Assembly: GCF_000346505.1 (NCBI RefSeq)
Contig: NZ_ANOH01000462.1
Span: forward strand, 1-41,053
Source of the DNA: Aporhodopirellula sallentina SM41
GTDB taxonomy: Bacteria > Planctomycetota > Planctomycetia > Pirellulales > Pirellulaceae
DNA: 41,053 nucleotides
Reading direction: 5' to 3'
The translations under genes were made by a program, and so were the position numbers. This document shows positions 11,958 through 19,107 of this stretch, one piece after another. The notes beneath the pieces are model-generated. The model was not told the DNA's origin. It saw nothing but the letters and a program-made list of their open reading frames with translations, and did not search any database. How positions within the stretch are numbered: position 1 is the stretch's first letter; each line of letters starts with the position of its first letter.

Positions 11958-12863
11958 ATGTCTCACCCCGAAGATTCGGTTTCTCGTCGTAGTCTCTTAT
12001 CTCGTTCGCTGGCAACTGCCGCGGGTGCCGCCACGTTGGCGTCGGCGGGCTCCGCCGTTGCCGCAGAGTCGGTTGCCGAGGCGCCGGCAGGCCAATCCGC
12101 CGACGCGAAGAAAGGTCGATTGAATCAATCCGTTTGCAAGTGGTGTTATCGCAAGCTCAGTTTAGAAGAGATGTGCCAAGCCGCCACGAAGTTTGGTTTG
12201 GTCGGGATCGATCTGCTCGGGCCAGACGATTTCCCGACGCTGAAGAAACACGGGCTCGTTTGCACGATGGTCAGTTCGCACTCACTGACCAACGGATTGT
12301 GTGACAGGAAGTTCCACGACGAAGCACTCGAAAAGATGAATGCGGCGATCGAGGCAACCGCAGCAGAAGGTTGGAAGAACGTGATCTGCTTCAGCGGGAA
12401 CGCCCGAGGAATCGATCGCAAAACCGGAATGAAGAACTGCGTCGATGCGTTGAAGAAGATCGTTCCCGTCGCCGAAGCCGCAGGCGTCACGCTGCAGATG
12501 GAACTGCTCAACAGCAAAGTCAATCATGCGGATTACATGTGCGACAACAGCGAATGGGGCGTCGAGTTAGTGAAGCAAGTCGGCAGCGATAACTTCAAAT
12601 TGCTCTACGACATCTATCACATGCAAATCATGGAAGGTGACATCATCCGCACCATCGAGAAGAATCATCCGTACTACGGTCACTACCACACCGCGGGCAA
12701 CCCAGGTCGCCACGAACTCGATGACACGCAGGAATTGTTCTATCCACCGATCGCCCGCGCGATCGCCGACACCGGTTTCCAAGGCTACTTCGCTCACGAA
12801 TTCCTGCCGGTCGGTGACCCGCTCGCCGGACTCGAAAACGCCGTCGCCCAGTGCATCGTCTGA
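11958..12863 (+). CDS. Tat-exported hydroxypyruvate isomerase-like TIM-barrel protein
   Basis: 301 residues. ATG 11958 is chosen because it places a Tat-type leader at the N-terminus (SRRSLLSRSLATAAG..., cleavage near VAAE). The rest is an AP-endonuclease-2/xylose-isomerase-like TIM barrel of the Hyi type. Candidate metal-binding residues lie in LQMELLN (Glu), LLYDIYHMQIMEGD (Asp, His, Gln), GHYHTAGNPGRHE (His) and GYFAHEF (Glu). Hyi enzymes interconvert hydroxypyruvate and tartronate semialdehyde, but exported planctomycete homologues may act on other carbohydrates. Export with a metal cofactor fits folding in the cytoplasm before Tat transport. It stands alone in its orientation. Confidence 0.88.
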   Translation: MSHPEDSVSRRSLLSRSLATAAGAATLASAGSAVAAESVAEAPAGQSADAKKGRLNQSVCKWCYRKLSLEEMCQAATKFGLVGIDLLGPDDFPTLKKHGLVCTMVSSHSLTNGLCDRKFHDEALEKMNAAIEATAAEGWKNVICFSGNARGIDRKTGMKNCVDALKKIVPVAEAAGVTLQMELLNSKVNHADYMCDNSEWGVELVKQVGSDNFKLLYDIYHMQIMEGDIIRTIEKNHPYYGHYHTAGNPGRHELDDTQELFYPPIARAIADTGFQGYFAHEFLPVGDPLAGLENAVAQCIV

Positions 12864-12942
12864 TCGACGTGCAGGTGTTTTTTTAAACCGGTGCATGGCG
12901 AGATCATTTCCAATTTGGACCTGCCGACTTTGAATACGATCG

Positions 12943-13050
12943 AAATCGTTTTCAGGAATGTGGTAGCCGACGTCGCCAGGCTTCGGTGAACTGAATTCAG
13001 GCGAGTCTAGTGACGAGAACCGGACACGTTAAACTTCAAAATGTTCTAAC
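12943..13050 (+). repeat. Dispersed ~106-bp element, copy 1
   Basis: Aligns over its length with 13383-13488 and 24760-24866; the best-conserved core is CCGAyGTCGCCAGrC. The copy ends in ttcaaaatgttctaa, the degenerate counterpart of the perfect right arm in copy 3. It lies 79 bp after the isomerase-like gene. It is followed by the 14-bp palindrome cggcgcgcgcgccg at 13054-13067. Confidence 0.75.
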
Positions 13051-13096
13051 CGCCGGCGCGCGCGCCGAATGATAAATAATCGATCGCGACGGAGCG

Positions 13097-13384
13097 ATGC
13101 GGTCATGCGAAAAGACTCACGCTCATCGCCTACACAAGGAATGCTCTTTGTCCGAATCCACACCATCACCTGCTGATACGCAGCCTCCGCAAGACGATGC
13201 GGATCGTCATCAGGTTGTGCGTTCGTTGTTCAATCAGGCCGTCGCCCTCGAGGATACCGAGCGACGTTGGTTCCTTCATGCGCTCGAGGACCGTGATCTC
13301 GCCGCCGATGTCGAACGGTTGTTGGAATCCTCGGCCTGTTGCGGAACGTTTCGCGACAAGAATTCATCCTGCGACGGCAGCTAA
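13097..13384 (+). pseudogene. N-terminal stump of a planctomycete-type Ser/Thr protein kinase
   Basis: 95 codons from ATG 13097, or from TTG 13148. The segment VVRSLFNQAVALEDTERR and the following FLHALEDRDLAADVERLLESS resemble the short helical region before the kinase domain in many planctomycete Ser/Thr kinases (pattern LFxxAL.L...ERxxFL...D..L..EVexLL). The kinase domain itself is missing. The reading frame stops at 13382-13384, exactly where repeat copy 2 begins, and repeat copy 1 ends 47 bp before it. It is best read as a remnant created by rearrangement; a small functional protein is possible but less likely. Confidence 0.5.
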
Positions 13385-13488
13385 AGCGTTCTCGAAAATG
13401 ACGTAACCGATGTCGCCAGACTTCGTTGGGCTGAATGCTAGCGAATTCCGCTACAGGCATCGAACACGTCAAATTTTAAACTGCTCCC
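13383..13488 (+). repeat. Dispersed ~106-bp element, copy 2
   Basis: Same orientation as copies 1 and 3. Starts aagcgttctcg and ends near caaattttaaactgctc; the core ccgatgtcgccagac is identical to copy 3. Its left border coincides with the stop codon of the kinase stump. It lies 37 bp beyond the 3' end of the sulfatase gene, in the convergent spacer. Confidence 0.75.
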
Positions 13489-13524
13489 GGAGCATTCACG
13501 GTTCGTTATCTTTGCCGAGTGATG

Positions 13525-15018
13525 CTACTGATCCTCGTCGAGGATTCTCGATAGCGATTCGGCGATGCGATCGTTTTGCAGATGCGGATCATTCGTTGCG
13601 GTACCGTACTCTCGGAGCGATTTGGCGAGTCGTTTCGAAACCTTGTGTGTATCCGGTCGTCCGTAGAGGTTTTGCAATTCGTCGGGATCCCGTTGAGCGT
13701 CGAACAGCCAAGGAACATCGTTCACCGAAAGCACGAGTTTGTATCTGCGGTCAACGGCGGCGACCCATCGAGCTGACTTGCCACCGATGCGGAGGAAGGT
13801 AACCGGTTCGTCGGAATCAGACTCGTTGATCGTTGACACGTCGGCCAATTCATTTGAAAGGTTTCGGCCGTGATCTTCCAGATTGGCAGGACGATTGAGT
13901 AGTCCCATGATGGTCGGTGTCATGTCGACCGTTCCGATCGGACGCGTGTAGTACTGGCCGGCTTGGATGCGTTCGGGAAAACGCAGGATCATCGGAATGC
14001 GAGCGGAGCCTTCGTACGGGTTGCCTTTGTTTTGTCGGTCGTGTTCGTAACAAAGGTCGCCGTGATCGCTGGTCATGATGATCAACGTGTTGTCGAATTG
14101 GTTGGCTTCTTTTAGACGTTCTACCAACCGCCCGATGTTGTCATCGATGCATTTGACCATGCCGTAGTAGATCGACATGTCGGCGCCACGGAACGCGGCG
14201 TGATTCTTTTCTGCCACCCATTTCGGTTTCGGTTGGCCAGTTTGATACGTGCGAGGTGGCGCGAAAGGCAGGTCGTCAAACATGTGATCGTAAGGCGACC
14301 GTACCGCGTTGGGACCATGTGGATCAGGATAGCTGACAACGGTGAAGAACGGTTGGGTCGCGGACTCGTCCGTGATGTATTCGATCGCACGGTCGGTCAG
14401 CCAATCGGTTGCAAATGACTCTTCGTCGGCCTCGCGTGCTCCTGCCCGGGCGTTTCCATTCTTGCGTGTGGCAACCGAGGGGATACCGTCTTCGATCGCG
14501 AACTTTTTCCAGTGTCCTCGGTTGAACATGAATTTCTTAAACTGAAAACCTCCGTCGACTTTCGGTGACCATTCTGGTTTCCCGGTTCCGCCCAGGTGCC
14601 ATTTGCCGATGTACGCGGTGCGGTAGCCGACGTCATTCAAACGATCCGCCAACGTCGGAACTGAGCGGTCCAGGACGGCGTCGTTCTCCGGCACACCCGT
14701 GGCATGTGGATAGCGACCGGTAAAAAGCGCCGCGCGACACGGGGAACAAACCGGCGAGGTGGCATAGGCTCTCGTGCACAACACACCGTCTTTCGCTAAC
14801 GCATCTAAATGCGGCGTCGGCACGACAGCGCCGATTCCCCACATGTTGGATTGTTCTCGTGACATCGTCTCGCGATAGCACCCCAACGTGCGGAAGTTAT
14901 GTTCGTCGGTAATGATCAGCAACACATTCGGTTGCTGGTCGTTCGCCGAGGACTTGGTTGCGAACAGAAAAGGACTCCATAGAGCGAGGAGTCCCGCAAC
15001 GAGCAGTTGAGATCGCAT
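13525..15018 (-). CDS. Secreted sulfatase (formylglycine-dependent)
   Basis: 497 residues from ATG 15018. Signal peptide MRSQLLVAGLLALWSPFLFA, with cleavage near residue 26. The sulfatase signature is complete: Cys91 in CSPCRAALFTGRYPHATG is the residue converted to formylglycine. N-terminal metal ligands sit in NVLLIITDEHN, where the usual DD is DE. TSDHGD (second metal site), PFFTVVSYPDPHGPN and the GKWHLGG substrate motif are also present. It hydrolyses sulfate esters, probably on algal polysaccharides, in the periplasm. The substrate cannot be predicted. It is a single gene, convergent with the kinase stump. Confidence 0.94.
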   Translation of the reverse strand: MRSQLLVAGLLALWSPFLFATKSSANDQQPNVLLIITDEHNFRTLGCYRETMSREQSNMWGIGAVVPTPHLDALAKDGVLCTRAYATSPVCSPCRAALFTGRYPHATGVPENDAVLDRSVPTLADRLNDVGYRTAYIGKWHLGGTGKPEWSPKVDGGFQFKKFMFNRGHWKKFAIEDGIPSVATRKNGNARAGAREADEESFATDWLTDRAIEYITDESATQPFFTVVSYPDPHGPNAVRSPYDHMFDDLPFAPPRTYQTGQPKPKWVAEKNHAAFRGADMSIYYGMVKCIDDNIGRLVERLKEANQFDNTLIIMTSDHGDLCYEHDRQNKGNPYEGSARIPMILRFPERIQAGQYYTRPIGTVDMTPTIMGLLNRPANLEDHGRNLSNELADVSTINESDSDEPVTFLRIGGKSARWVAAVDRRYKLVLSVNDVPWLFDAQRDPDELQNLYGRPDTHKVSKRLAKSLREYGTATNDPHLQNDRIAESLSRILDEDQ

Positions 15019-15045
15019 TTCGATTCTTTCGAGTTGGGTGGGGAG

Positions 15046-15109
15046 GTACGCAAACGCGTACAGCCACCTAGTTCACGGTGGGGATCGGTGTTCATGGTGG
15101 GGATTGGCA
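15046..15109. promoter_or_regulatory. Palindrome and 19-bp direct repeat upstream of the sulfatase
   Basis: GTACGC-aaac-GCGTAC is a perfect inverted repeat at 15046-15061, 28 bp ahead of the sulfatase ATG. Immediately upstream are two 19-bp units (15072-15090 and 15091-15109, 15 of 19 identical, both beginning ttca-ggtgggg). This placement would suit a regulator site, but no regulator is known to fit. Confidence 0.35.
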
Positions 15110-15281
15110 AGAACGCCGGCACTATTCTAACACCGAATGTTTGCTCTGGTGCGCGTCGGGTTCAGTCTCCAGCCATCACAACGATGCGGTGCTGTTGATG
15201 ACTGGGGAGAAGAGATTCGTTTGGCGGACAACCCTCCCCTTACGTCTGCAGGCGATCGGCAAGTCTCGCACACAGCCCGTG

Positions 15282-15432
15282 ATGAGTATCCCTTTGAGAA
15301 TGCGTCAGAAACTGCGTGAGTGGATCCAATATCGCTAGGCTCATTCCAGCACAACCGAATCATGAAATCCCAACGATGAAAGATCAAAACGAACCAAATC
15401 GAGTTGAAGAGCTGTTGGTACTGGCGCGTTGA
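15282..15432 (+). pseudogene. Remnant of an ECF sigma factor C-terminus followed by a FecR-type N-terminus
   Basis: Frame 15282-15338 ends in PLRMRQKLREWIQYR before a stop. This fits the last helix of region 4 of planctomycete ECF sigmas; the intact sigma at 39848-40414 has MRSRKSLRKCIDQR with R, R, L, R, I, R at the same spacing. An ATG at 15376 then gives MKDQNEPNRVEELLVLAR before a stop, resembling the intact FecR start (EPSRKVEELLQI) at 39773. The gene order sigma then FecR matches the intact pair. Both parts are far too short to work, so they look like decayed leftovers. The call rests on short matches. Confidence 0.4.
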
Positions 15433-15633
15433 TCGCACGGTAGCGACAAGGCCGACCGGAAAGTCCTGTGTTTTTCTCGAATGACATGACGGCAAAGGAC
15501 TTTTCGATTTTTTGGGGATTCTTTGTCCCCGGATGTGGATACCGCGACAGTTAAAGGTGTCGGATTGCCGTAGGTTCACTTGCGGGTTTTCCGAGTGGGG
15601 GACAAGGTCCATCTAGCGTTGGAAATATTGGTG

Positions 15634-15826
15634 CGTGAGAACTCACGGATGCTAACCGTCTGCAATACGCAGTCTGGTGTGAGTACTCATGCACCGCGGC
15701 GTGAACGTGCATGTGAGACGCGGCGATAAGCCGGGCCGCAACACTCATCCAAACGCATGTCACTTTCGAGTGAGGATGCCGACCATCGTTCGCTCGTTTT
15801 ATGCAGCTACTTGGCAGTAGCTTTTT
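15634..15826 (+). ncRNA. Candidate structured RNA or leader ending in an intrinsic terminator
   Basis: Consecutive hairpins on the + strand: CGTGAG-aa-CTCACG (15634-15647); GGTGTGAG-ta-CTCA-tg-CACC (15676-15695); a GCGT/ACGC stem (15699-15721) around the near-palindrome acgtgcatgt; GCAT-g-TCACT-TTCG-AGTGA-gg-ATGC with a UUCG tetraloop (15755-15779); and GCTACT-tggc-AGTAGC followed by five T (15806-15826). No ORF is supported here. The terminator sits 48 bp before the ATG of the deiodinase-like gene. This could be a 5' leader that controls read-through or a free small RNA. No known riboswitch class is recognised. Confidence 0.4.
15806..15826 (+). terminator. Rho-independent terminator upstream of the deiodinase-like gene
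   Basis: Perfect 6-bp stem GCTACT/AGTAGC with loop tggc, directly followed by ttttt. It is oriented to stop + transcripts just before ATG 15875. Confidence 0.6.
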
Positions 15827-15874
15827 CTCGCTCTCTATCGTTTCTCGACGCACTTTTTCCTCTGAGATTTACAT

Positions 15875-17170
15875 ATGATCAAAAGCACTCCGTGGGTGAT
15901 ACTGTTCCTATTGGCCAGTGTTCCGGTGCGTACTACAGGGGCGCAAGAACGCCGAGCAACGCCACACTACGGCAGCAGTCGGGGAGGGGTTTTGCGAGAC
16001 GCCGCACTTCCCGACCTCGACGCTCATTTGGCGAACGGTGAGCCGATCAAATTGCGTGAGCTTTGCAAAGGCAAATACACCGTGTTGGCGGCTGGTTGCC
16101 TGACCTGCCCACAATTCCATCGCGGTTATCCGGAGATTGAGGCTGCGAGCCAAGACTACTCTCCGCGGGGCGTGCAGTTTTTTTACTTCTACAAGTCGTT
16201 GAGGCATCCTGAACTCAACGGTTATGTCGAGGCCCAGAATACGTCGGAGCGATTGTTGCAACTCGCCGAGGCACGCAAAATGTTAGGGACGCAGGTACCT
16301 TGGATCGCCGATACGATCGATAACTCGATTCGAGACGGTCTGAATTCGGCGAACAATTCGATGTTCTTAATCTCACCAGAAGGACAAATTGTTTTCGCCT
16401 CCGAGCATCTCGACGGTCCCAGTCTTCGTCAAGCGTTAACCAAACACATCGGTGAAGTCAGTCGCCCGACGCAGGCCGCGGACATGAATCTGCCACACAT
16501 TGCCCGAGCGAAACAGCCGGCGAACGTTGACTCGGACATTCTCGTGTCGAGGCCCGAGGGGTTGGTGATCCTCGCTACCACGCCGAAGAGTCCCTCGGAA
16601 ACGTACTACGTGAAAATGCGAGCCGAGGCCGACGCGGATCTGTTAAAGACGGGTAGCGGACGTCTCTTTCTCGGGTTCTATCCTGATCCGATCCACGGCG
16701 TGCACTGGAACAATTTGACGGAGCCAATGAAGTATTCTCTGACGATGCCTGCGGGCGTGCAGGCAACTCCGGCCGAAGCGAGTGCTCGGCCAGGTCCTGG
16801 AGATTCAGACACGCACCCACGTCAGTTTTGGGTTGATATCAAATCCGATTCACCTGGTGCGTCGTTCGAACTCGCGATGCACTATTTCGGATGCACTGAT
16901 ACGATGTGCGAGTCCCTCACGCAGGAGTACACGGTTCATCTCAAGCCGGCAAATATGGGATCGAGCACGTTCGGTTTCAACCGTGGCCCGGGTGGTTCGG
17001 GACGCGGCCAAGGCGGTCAACGGGCACAGGGCGGTCAACGGGCACAGGGGAGTCAACGTGGCCAGCGCGGCCAGGCGTCTCGTCGAGGTCAAGGTTCGAG
17101 GCAACGACAAGGCAATCAGCAAGGGGTGGAGCGTGGCCGGTCCGATGGTGGAGATCGTGGAGTGAATTGA
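15875..17170 (+). CDS. Secreted deiodinase-like thioredoxin-fold protein with second Cys-pair domain
   Basis: 431 residues from ATG 15875. Signal peptide 1-23 (cleavage near TGA|Q). Residues ~45-195 form a thioredoxin-like domain: KYTVLAAGCLTCPQF carries C75-x-x-C78, and FFYFYKSLRHPELNGYVEAQN plus MFLISPEGQIVF complete the pattern. The TCP triplet aligns with the T-Sec-P of iodothyronine deiodinases, so C78 stands in the Sec position. Residues ~230-357 form a second domain with HYFGC340TDTMC345ESLTQEYTV, similar to the Cys pair of the DsbD N-terminal domain. The basic tail (~365-431) is RGQ/GQRAQG repeats. It is probably a periplasmic thiol redox or peroxidase-like protein; real deiodination is not implied. 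Confidence 0.82.
   Translation: MIKSTPWVILFLLASVPVRTTGAQERRATPHYGSSRGGVLRDAALPDLDAHLANGEPIKLRELCKGKYTVLAAGCLTCPQFHRGYPEIEAASQDYSPRGVQFFYFYKSLRHPELNGYVEAQNTSERLLQLAEARKMLGTQVPWIADTIDNSIRDGLNSANNSMFLISPEGQIVFASEHLDGPSLRQALTKHIGEVSRPTQAADMNLPHIARAKQPANVDSDILVSRPEGLVILATTPKSPSETYYVKMRAEADADLLKTGSGRLFLGFYPDPIHGVHWNNLTEPMKYSLTMPAGVQATPAEASARPGPGDSDTHPRQFWVDIKSDSPGASFELAMHYFGCTDTMCESLTQEYTVHLKPANMGSSTFGFNRGPGGSGRGQGGQRAQGGQRAQGSQRGQRGQASRRGQGSRQRQGNQQGVERGRSDGGDRGVN
17012..17065 (+). repeat. 18-bp coding tandem repeat in the C-terminal tail
   Basis: ggcggtcaacgggcacag occurs identically at 17012-17029 and 17030-17047 and in diverged form at 17048-17065, encoding GGQRAQ units. It explains the low-complexity basic tail of the deiodinase-like protein. 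Confidence 0.85.
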
Positions 17171-17283
17171 GTGCGAGGTTACGATCCCGTCTCCTGCTCT
17201 CTTTTTTGTCCACGCTCACAGGATGAAACGCCAATGAACGCGATTTTCCCCTTCACGGTTGCGCTCCTGGTGGCATCGTCAGT

Positions 17284-17610
17284 TCATGTACCGAGGCTTG
17301 CGATCTCGCGATAGAGGTCGCAGCCTGTTCTCGCTGAGTTTCCGGCGTCGTAGTAAACCTTCAGGGCGGGGATCCGACGCTGTCGAGAATATGCCGAAGC
17401 TCTTCTTCGTTGAGAAGGCTCGCGAAGGCGAGCGTCATGCCGTTTTCTTTCGCAAAAGGGGGGCACGCGTTTTCGTTTCGTGATCGTTTGCTCGGTCAGC
17501 GCGGGATGGACGTTGATGTCACCTCGATGGAAGAACGGGATCTTATTGAGCGGTCCGATTCCTGCCGATGAGATCGCGACGCAGATCAGTGTCGCGGAAA
17601 CGGAAACGGA
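17284..17610 (-). pseudogene. Decayed, frameshifted coding remnant of unknown family
   Basis: The minus strand can be read as a continuous protein-like sequence only by changing frame twice. Frame one gives ICVAISSAGIGPLNKIPFF then HRGDINVHPALTEQT. After a run of six C near 17460 the second frame gives AKENGMTLAFASLLNEEEL and RHILDSVGS. A return to frame one near 17375 gives LKVYYDAGNSARTGCDLYREI before a stop at 17284. Third positions are mostly G or C, as in neighbouring genes. There is no start codon in the first part. It lies beyond the terminator hairpin of the DUF1501 operon. I do not recognise the family. Confidence 0.35.
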
Positions 17611-17613
17611 AAC

Positions 17614-17641
17614 GGCCCGCCATGAGTGTTCATGGCGGGCC
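17614..17641 (-). terminator. Strong hairpin terminator of the DUF1501 operon
   Basis: Perfect 12-bp stem (GGCCCGCCATGA/TCATGGCGGGCC) with a 4-nt loop, 90 bp past the DUF1501 stop codon. On the minus strand it is followed by three gtttcc units, giving a loose pyrimidine tract. It is the best-formed terminator-like hairpin in the window. Confidence 0.7.
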
Positions 17642-17730
17642 GGGAGGCGTTCAGTTATTCGCTGCGTTCGCTCGATGAGTCGAACGCAATACGGGGCGAG
17701 GAAGTCAATCTCGCCGTCATGCTGTTTTGC

Positions 17731-19095
17731 TTACGCGAGGATGTCGGTCGCGACGTTTCCGTGGACGTCGGTCAGGCGGAAGTCTCGTCCGGCGTAGCGG
17801 TAGGTCAACTGCTCGTGGTCGAGACCGAGCAGGTGCAGGATCGTCGCGTGCCAGTCGTGAATGTGGCACTTGTTCTCGACCGCTTCGTAGCCGTGCTCGT
17901 CGGTCGCTCCGTAGCTGAATCCACCTTTGACGCCACCGCCGGCCATCCAAGTCGTGTAGCCCTTGTTGTTGTGGTTGCGGCCGTCACCGCCTTGAGCGGC
18001 GGGAGTGCGACCGAATTCGCCGCCCCAAATCACGAGCGTGTCTTTGAGCATGTCACGTTGTTTGAGATCTTGTAGTAGACCTGCGATCGGTTGGTCGCAG
18101 GCTTCCGCACGGGCCTTGTGATCGACCGACAGATTCACGTGCTGGTCCCAGTTCCCGTGCGTGACTTCGACAAACCGCACGCCGGCTTCGACGAACCGCC
18201 GAGCGAGCAAACACTGCTTGCCAAAGCTCTCCGTCGTGCTGTTTTCGATTCCGTACAGATCGAGCGTCGCTTGAGTTTCCTCGGACGTGTCCATGAGCGC
18301 CGGCATGGCATCTTGCATCCGGAAGGCGAGTTCGTAGGACTCGATCATTCCTTCAATTCCGGGCTGGTATCTTTCCCGTTTGAGCTTTTCTTCGTTGAGG
18401 CTTTGGATGAAATCGAGTTGTTTGCGTTGTTGTTTTTCCGAGAGGTTCGGGTTTCGAATGTCGGGAACGCTTTCGCCGCTGTTGCCGCGTCCGAATCGTG
18501 ACGATCGGCCGACCTTCGATCCGCTGTAGATCGCCGGCAAAAAAGAACTGCCATAATTTCGCGAGCTTCCCGAGGGCGGGTTCAGCGAAACGAATCCCGG
18601 CAGGCTTTCGTTTTCGGTCCCGAGACCATAGAGCGACCACGCTCCGAGCGACGGGCGAATGAACTGAGCCGTTCCGGTATGCATCTGTGTCATCGCACCG
18701 GGATGGACCGGTTGGTCGCACTGCATCGACCGAATCAGAGTCATGTCGTCGGCATGTTTGGCGACGTTGGGGAAAATGTCCGAGATCCACAGTCCGCTCT
18801 CGCCGCGTTGGCGGAATTCCCATGGGGATTTCAAAAGCGACCCGCCGTACTTGCCGGCTTTGCCGTGATCTTTCGCGAGTTGCGGTTTGTAATCGAACGT
18901 GTCGACATGCGAAGGACCACCGGCCATGCACAGGAAGATGACCCGTTTGGCTCTGGCCGGGAAATGAGGTGCTTTCGGGGCGAGCGGGTTCGTCGATGCG
19001 GCTTCGGCGGCGGCCCGTTCGTTGCACATGCCCGCGAACGCGAGGTAACCGAACCCGGCGGACATGCTTTGTAGGAGATGTCGTCGTGAGAACAT
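17731..19095 (-). CDS. DUF1501 family protein with Tat-type leader
   Basis: 454 residues from ATG 19095. The N-terminus has SRRHLLQSMSAGFGYLAFAG, a Tat-like leader. The body is typical DUF1501 (sulfatase/alkaline phosphatase superfamily fold): RVIFLCMAGGPSHVDTFDYKP near the start, TQMHTGTAQFIRPSLGAW, VTHGNWDQHVN, VIWGGEFGRTPAAQGGDGRNHN and a C-terminal LDHEQLTYRYAGRDFRLTDV. The Asp and His residues in these motifs suggest metal binding. It starts 12 bp after the DUF1549/1553 gene, so the two are cotranscribed. Such pairs are among the most repeated gene modules in planctomycete genomes; they are often linked to use of complex polysaccharides, but the reaction is not established. Confidence 0.95.
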   Translation of the reverse strand: MFSRRHLLQSMSAGFGYLAFAGMCNERAAAEAASTNPLAPKAPHFPARAKRVIFLCMAGGPSHVDTFDYKPQLAKDHGKAGKYGGSLLKSPWEFRQRGESGLWISDIFPNVAKHADDMTLIRSMQCDQPVHPGAMTQMHTGTAQFIRPSLGAWSLYGLGTENESLPGFVSLNPPSGSSRNYGSSFLPAIYSGSKVGRSSRFGRGNSGESVPDIRNPNLSEKQQRKQLDFIQSLNEEKLKRERYQPGIEGMIESYELAFRMQDAMPALMDTSEETQATLDLYGIENSTTESFGKQCLLARRFVEAGVRFVEVTHGNWDQHVNLSVDHKARAEACDQPIAGLLQDLKQRDMLKDTLVIWGGEFGRTPAAQGGDGRNHNNKGYTTWMAGGGVKGGFSYGATDEHGYEAVENKCHIHDWHATILHLLGLDHEQLTYRYAGRDFRLTDVHGNVATDILA

Positions 19096-19107
19096 GGCGT
19101 TTTCCCT

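Larger units (their letters stand above)
15433..15874 (+). other. Upstream region of the deiodinase-like gene, no ORF
   Basis: No supported coding sequence. The left part contains a weak GGGGA/TCCCC hairpin near 15519-15535. The right part (15634-15826) is packed with hairpins and ends in an intrinsic terminator, listed separately. Confidence 0.5.

Noticed and set aside
13054-13067. 14-bp alternating GC palindrome as a replication or integration site
   Set aside because: No DnaA-box-like cluster, AT-rich unwinding region, tRNA or integrase is nearby; chance or a simple restriction-site-like palindrome is enough.
15137-15612. Overlapping small ORFs on both strands upstream of the deiodinase-like gene
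   Set aside because: No domain or signal. The only protein-like stretches are the short sigma and FecR remnants in another frame.
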